The notes below the pieces were generated by a model. It was given only the letters and a program-made list of their open reading frames with translations, did not search any database and had not been told where the DNA came from. Shown piece after piece: positions 40,943 through 43,170 of a stretch of 43,170 nt of DNA. Position 1 is the stretch's first letter, and every line of letters starts with the position of its first letter. Position numbers and translations under genes: made by a program. The DNA is from Mesotaenium endlicherianum (lineage: Eukaryota > Streptophyta > Zygnematophyceae > Zygnematales > Mesotaeniaceae), in contig WELA01007091.1 of the NCBI GenBank assembly GCA_009602735.1, forward strand, positions 502,853 to 546,022, in the 5' to 3' direction.

Positions 40943-42253
40943 ATGCTGATAGTGCGGGTGGTGCCACAGGTGAGGCTGTGGGATCCCAGCAGCGGGCGCC
41001 AGCTGGACACACTCCTCCTGGGCCCTCCTGTGAGTTCCCTTTCCTGGCCTGCCTTTCATGCTGCAAGGTGTATTTTCCGAAGCATTCTTCCTTCCTCTCC
41101 CAATAACGGCCCTTGTTTTACCCAATATCTGTAACGATGTCATTGTACCATGCAGAGGAGTGAGCAGGACGACGAGGACGACAACGACGAGGACGACAAC
41201 GACGCCACTAGGGGAAGGCAGGGCACTGTGCTGACGCCGTCCACTCACTCCATAGTGGCTGTCGCTGCCGCCCAAAACTCTGCCACCATCGCGGTTGCCA
41301 TTGAGCGGTGTGCCATTGCCTCCCCTCCCTTCATGCTCGGTCAGTCCAGGACACAGGAGCTGACGGCGCCCAGGTTGTGATAACGCCTTTTTTTTTCATG
41401 GGTGCGTGCGTGAAGCAGGTCCAATGAGGTGGTCTTGCTGGAGTGCAGCAGCAGCAGTCGACTCTGCCTTGTGCAGGTATGTTCCAGGAGTGCGCCGCAT
41501 TCACCTGCTTGCTGGGAGAGGCCAGCATGCCAGCCAGCCCTCACTCATCTGGGTTGACCCCGTGACTACCTCTGGTCTTGATGGCATCAGGGCATGCATG
41601 TAACACAAGAACAGCGGTAGCCGTGATCAGCTCTGCCGCACACTGATGCTCTCTCTGAGGATGTGTTGGTGCATGTATTTCGTTGACCCACTGGAGGAGC
41701 AGCCTTTTCCTTAAACCCTGAGCGCTCTGCTGTTGGGGTGCTGCAGAGGGTGACACTGGCGGAGGCCACGCCGCCCACAGGCCTAGCCTTTGATGGCGCT
41801 GGTCGCCTTTGGGTGGTCTCGGGCGCTGCCGAAGCTCTTGAGAGCGGGGATGCCTTCATCACTCCTGAGGCGCTTGCTGCTGCAGAAACCAGAGCACAGG
41901 AGATAGGTGCAGCTGCTCTTGCAAGGGTAGCCGTGGTTGAGATTTCTGGACAGTGCAGCCCCACTGAGCCTGATGAAGGAAGGGACACTTCTAGCCGTGA
42001 CACGCACACGAAGCAGCCTGCTGAAAATGGGCGCAGTCTAGATTACCTCCTTGTGCACGACGAGGCTATTCCAGGAGGTCCTAAGTTGCTAGAAACACTA
42101 CAAGGTAGTGCAGCAAGCGGAGCAATCATTGCAGCAGCAACATCTGCAGCTTTAGACTCTGCTACGGAAACGGGGCTCTGCAAGAAGGCCTACACATATG
42201 AAGAGCGCGAATACAGGAAGAGAAGACGCAATGATCGAAGAAACTGTAATTAA
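38737..42253 (+). CDS. TRM82: tRNA (guanine-N7) methyltransferase non-catalytic subunit, WD40 protein (TRM82/WDR4)
   Basis: Exons by eye: 38737-38933, 39229-39393, 39835-39997, 40338-40394, 40589-40662, 40796-40877, 40970-41029, 41156-41307, 41419-41476, 41747-42253; 1515 nt, 504 residues, all GT-AG. WD40 blades are recognisable: ALRAIAFDASGRLFVSAGDD/KLVKLWD, AAAFSADGQWVTYADKFG, YVATADRDHKIRVSVF, IQSFCLGHSSFVTCVAF, LLVSGSGDGTVRLWDPSSG. TADRDHKIRVS and the FCLGH...VT run are diagnostic of the TRM82/WDR4 family. The basic C-terminus (YEEREYRKRRRNDRR) also fits the family. The protein scaffolds the TRM8/METTL1 catalytic subunit, which makes m7G46 in tRNA. An acidic Asp/Glu/Asn insert starts exon 8. 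The long Ala-rich segment in exon 10 (about 41860-42160) is larger than in animal homologues. Confidence 0.9.
40913..40942. repeat. (CTG)n trinucleotide repeat in TRM82 intron 6
   Basis: Nine to ten CTG units about 27 nt upstream of the exon 7 acceptor (40969), in the position of the polypyrimidine tract. Confidence 0.95.
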
Positions 42254-43170
42254 GTTCACTTATGAAAATAATGCTACCTTCCTTGCCCTGTTGACAAGGC
42301 ATGTTTGCTAGACCTTGTGACTTTGAACATGCGCGTTGCAGATTGTTGAAATTAGTCAAATTTGGCAGTTTGACAATTTGCGTTCAAAGTGCTCGACTTC
42401 GAAAGAAAATGTGATGATAGAGAGAATAGTAGGAGTAGTAAAATGCAATTGTAGTCAATTTTGGCAGCTTTAAGGTCTAGTGCCTCGTGAATCAGTTCAT
42501 ATCCGTTTCATGGTTTGTGGCAATTTGGTGCCTAAGTTTCTCACTAATGTTAGGGCCAGTTTAGAGTGGCCACGCATGAAGTTGGACTCCAGCTTCCTCG
42601 CGGTCACATTTTTTGCAGTCGAACTTCAAAAATTGCAGTCGAGAATGTTGAACCCTGCAATTCAACTGAACAACCTGCAGGTGAACTCGATTAACTGCAG
42701 TCGAAAGGGCGAATTTTAAATCGCGTTTAGAGTGACCAAAAGACTTTATAGTTGTGTCGAGTTTCAGCGCGTCCCTGTACACATGTCAAGTGTCAAGTGC
42801 GTCCATGTGCACATTTGTCTAGGGTTCTAGATCCAAAATTGTCATTATTTTTGGACTCCTCTCTTGTCGTTTTGCACATCCCACCACTTTTCAAGAAACT
42901 CAAATGACCTACCCCCCTGTACCCCCCCCTCGTTTGAGAAATCGATTATAGTTGGACTGTAGAAATCGCGGTCTCCGACGACAACAGTGGCATTTGCCAT
43001 TGTAAATGTCCGCAATTTGGAGTCTATCCATGATTTAAGGGCCAGTGTACTCACGAGTACTTTCGAGTACAACACAGGACTGCACACTCGCAGACGTGTG
43101 TGGGCACGCACGTGCCTGCCGGCCGGCACACACACACACGACGCACGCACAGTTGCCCCCCCTCCCCCCC
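42254..43170. other. Downstream flank of TRM82, no gene seen
   Basis: AT-rich then CA-rich DNA. The 9-mer TGCAGTCGA occurs at 42614-42622, 42634-42642 and 42696-42704, and GTTTAGAGTG near 42558 and 42726, suggesting a small degenerate repeat. The last 60 nt are (CA)n/(GCAC)n-like simple sequence. No convincing polyadenylation signal was singled out. Confidence 0.5.

Noticed and set aside
40590-41275. Minus-strand open frames over TRM82 exons 5-8
   Set aside because: They derive from CTG/CAG repeats and low-complexity DNA. The plus strand carries the spliced WD40 gene.
1-43170. CRISPR array, bacterial operon or phage
   Set aside because: The direct repeats seen are LTRs or microsatellites, and the genes have spliceosomal introns. 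The sequence is eukaryotic.

Overview
The window is nuclear DNA from a eukaryote of the green lineage. Three intron-rich host genes with plant-type products (an ABCF ATPase, a NUDT14-type ADP-sugar Nudix hydrolase and a TRM82/WDR4 tRNA-methyltransferase subunit) lie to the right of a roughly 23 kb block of LTR retrotransposons. Exons are GC-rich, introns short (about 90-970 bp) and intergenic DNA AT-rich. A TGTAA motif follows the ABCF stop, and one element has a plant-style initiator-Met primer binding site. A green alga (streptophyte or prasinophyte/chlorophyte) fits best; the species cannot be read from the sequence.

Left block, all elements on the minus strand. Element A (about 304-3329) is a decayed Ty3/gypsy remnant with gag, protease and RT, cut off before RNase H. 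Element B (3330-10046) is a nearly complete chromovirus with both LTRs, PBS, PPT, gag, protease, RT, RNase H, integrase and chromodomain. B appears to sit inside the 5' LTR of A, because a TATA box in the right orientation lies just beyond it. A solo LTR of the B family with perfect 5-bp target duplications is at 11635-12137. Between them lies a fossil tyrosine-recombinase domain (10800-10990, plus strand).

Element C (13085-23665) is the most unusual object. It is a 10.6-kb gypsy-like element coding, in order, gag with two zinc knuckles, aspartic protease, a DNA cytosine-5 methyltransferase domain, a low-complexity region, RT, RNase H, integrase and a C-terminal PHD finger. It is broken by several stops and frameshifts. 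Its edges are fixed by a repeat that is whole at 11341-11509 and split on either side of C. Matching LTRs were not found.

Elements A and B both place pol in the -1 frame relative to gag, and both have an A-run followed at 5-10 nt by a perfect hairpin that contains the gag stop. This looks like a conserved -1 ribosomal frameshift module.

Right block: ABCF gene (24188-28194, plus, 9 exons), NUDT14-type gene (30224-33271, minus, 8 exons), a 5.5-kb stretch without a confident gene, then the TRM82/WDR4 gene (38737-42253, plus, 10 exons). Exon joins were chosen by eye; each full set of exons sums to a multiple of three and reads through without a stop. Four single N bases occur, three of them between near-identical flanks, which points to unmerged assembly joins.
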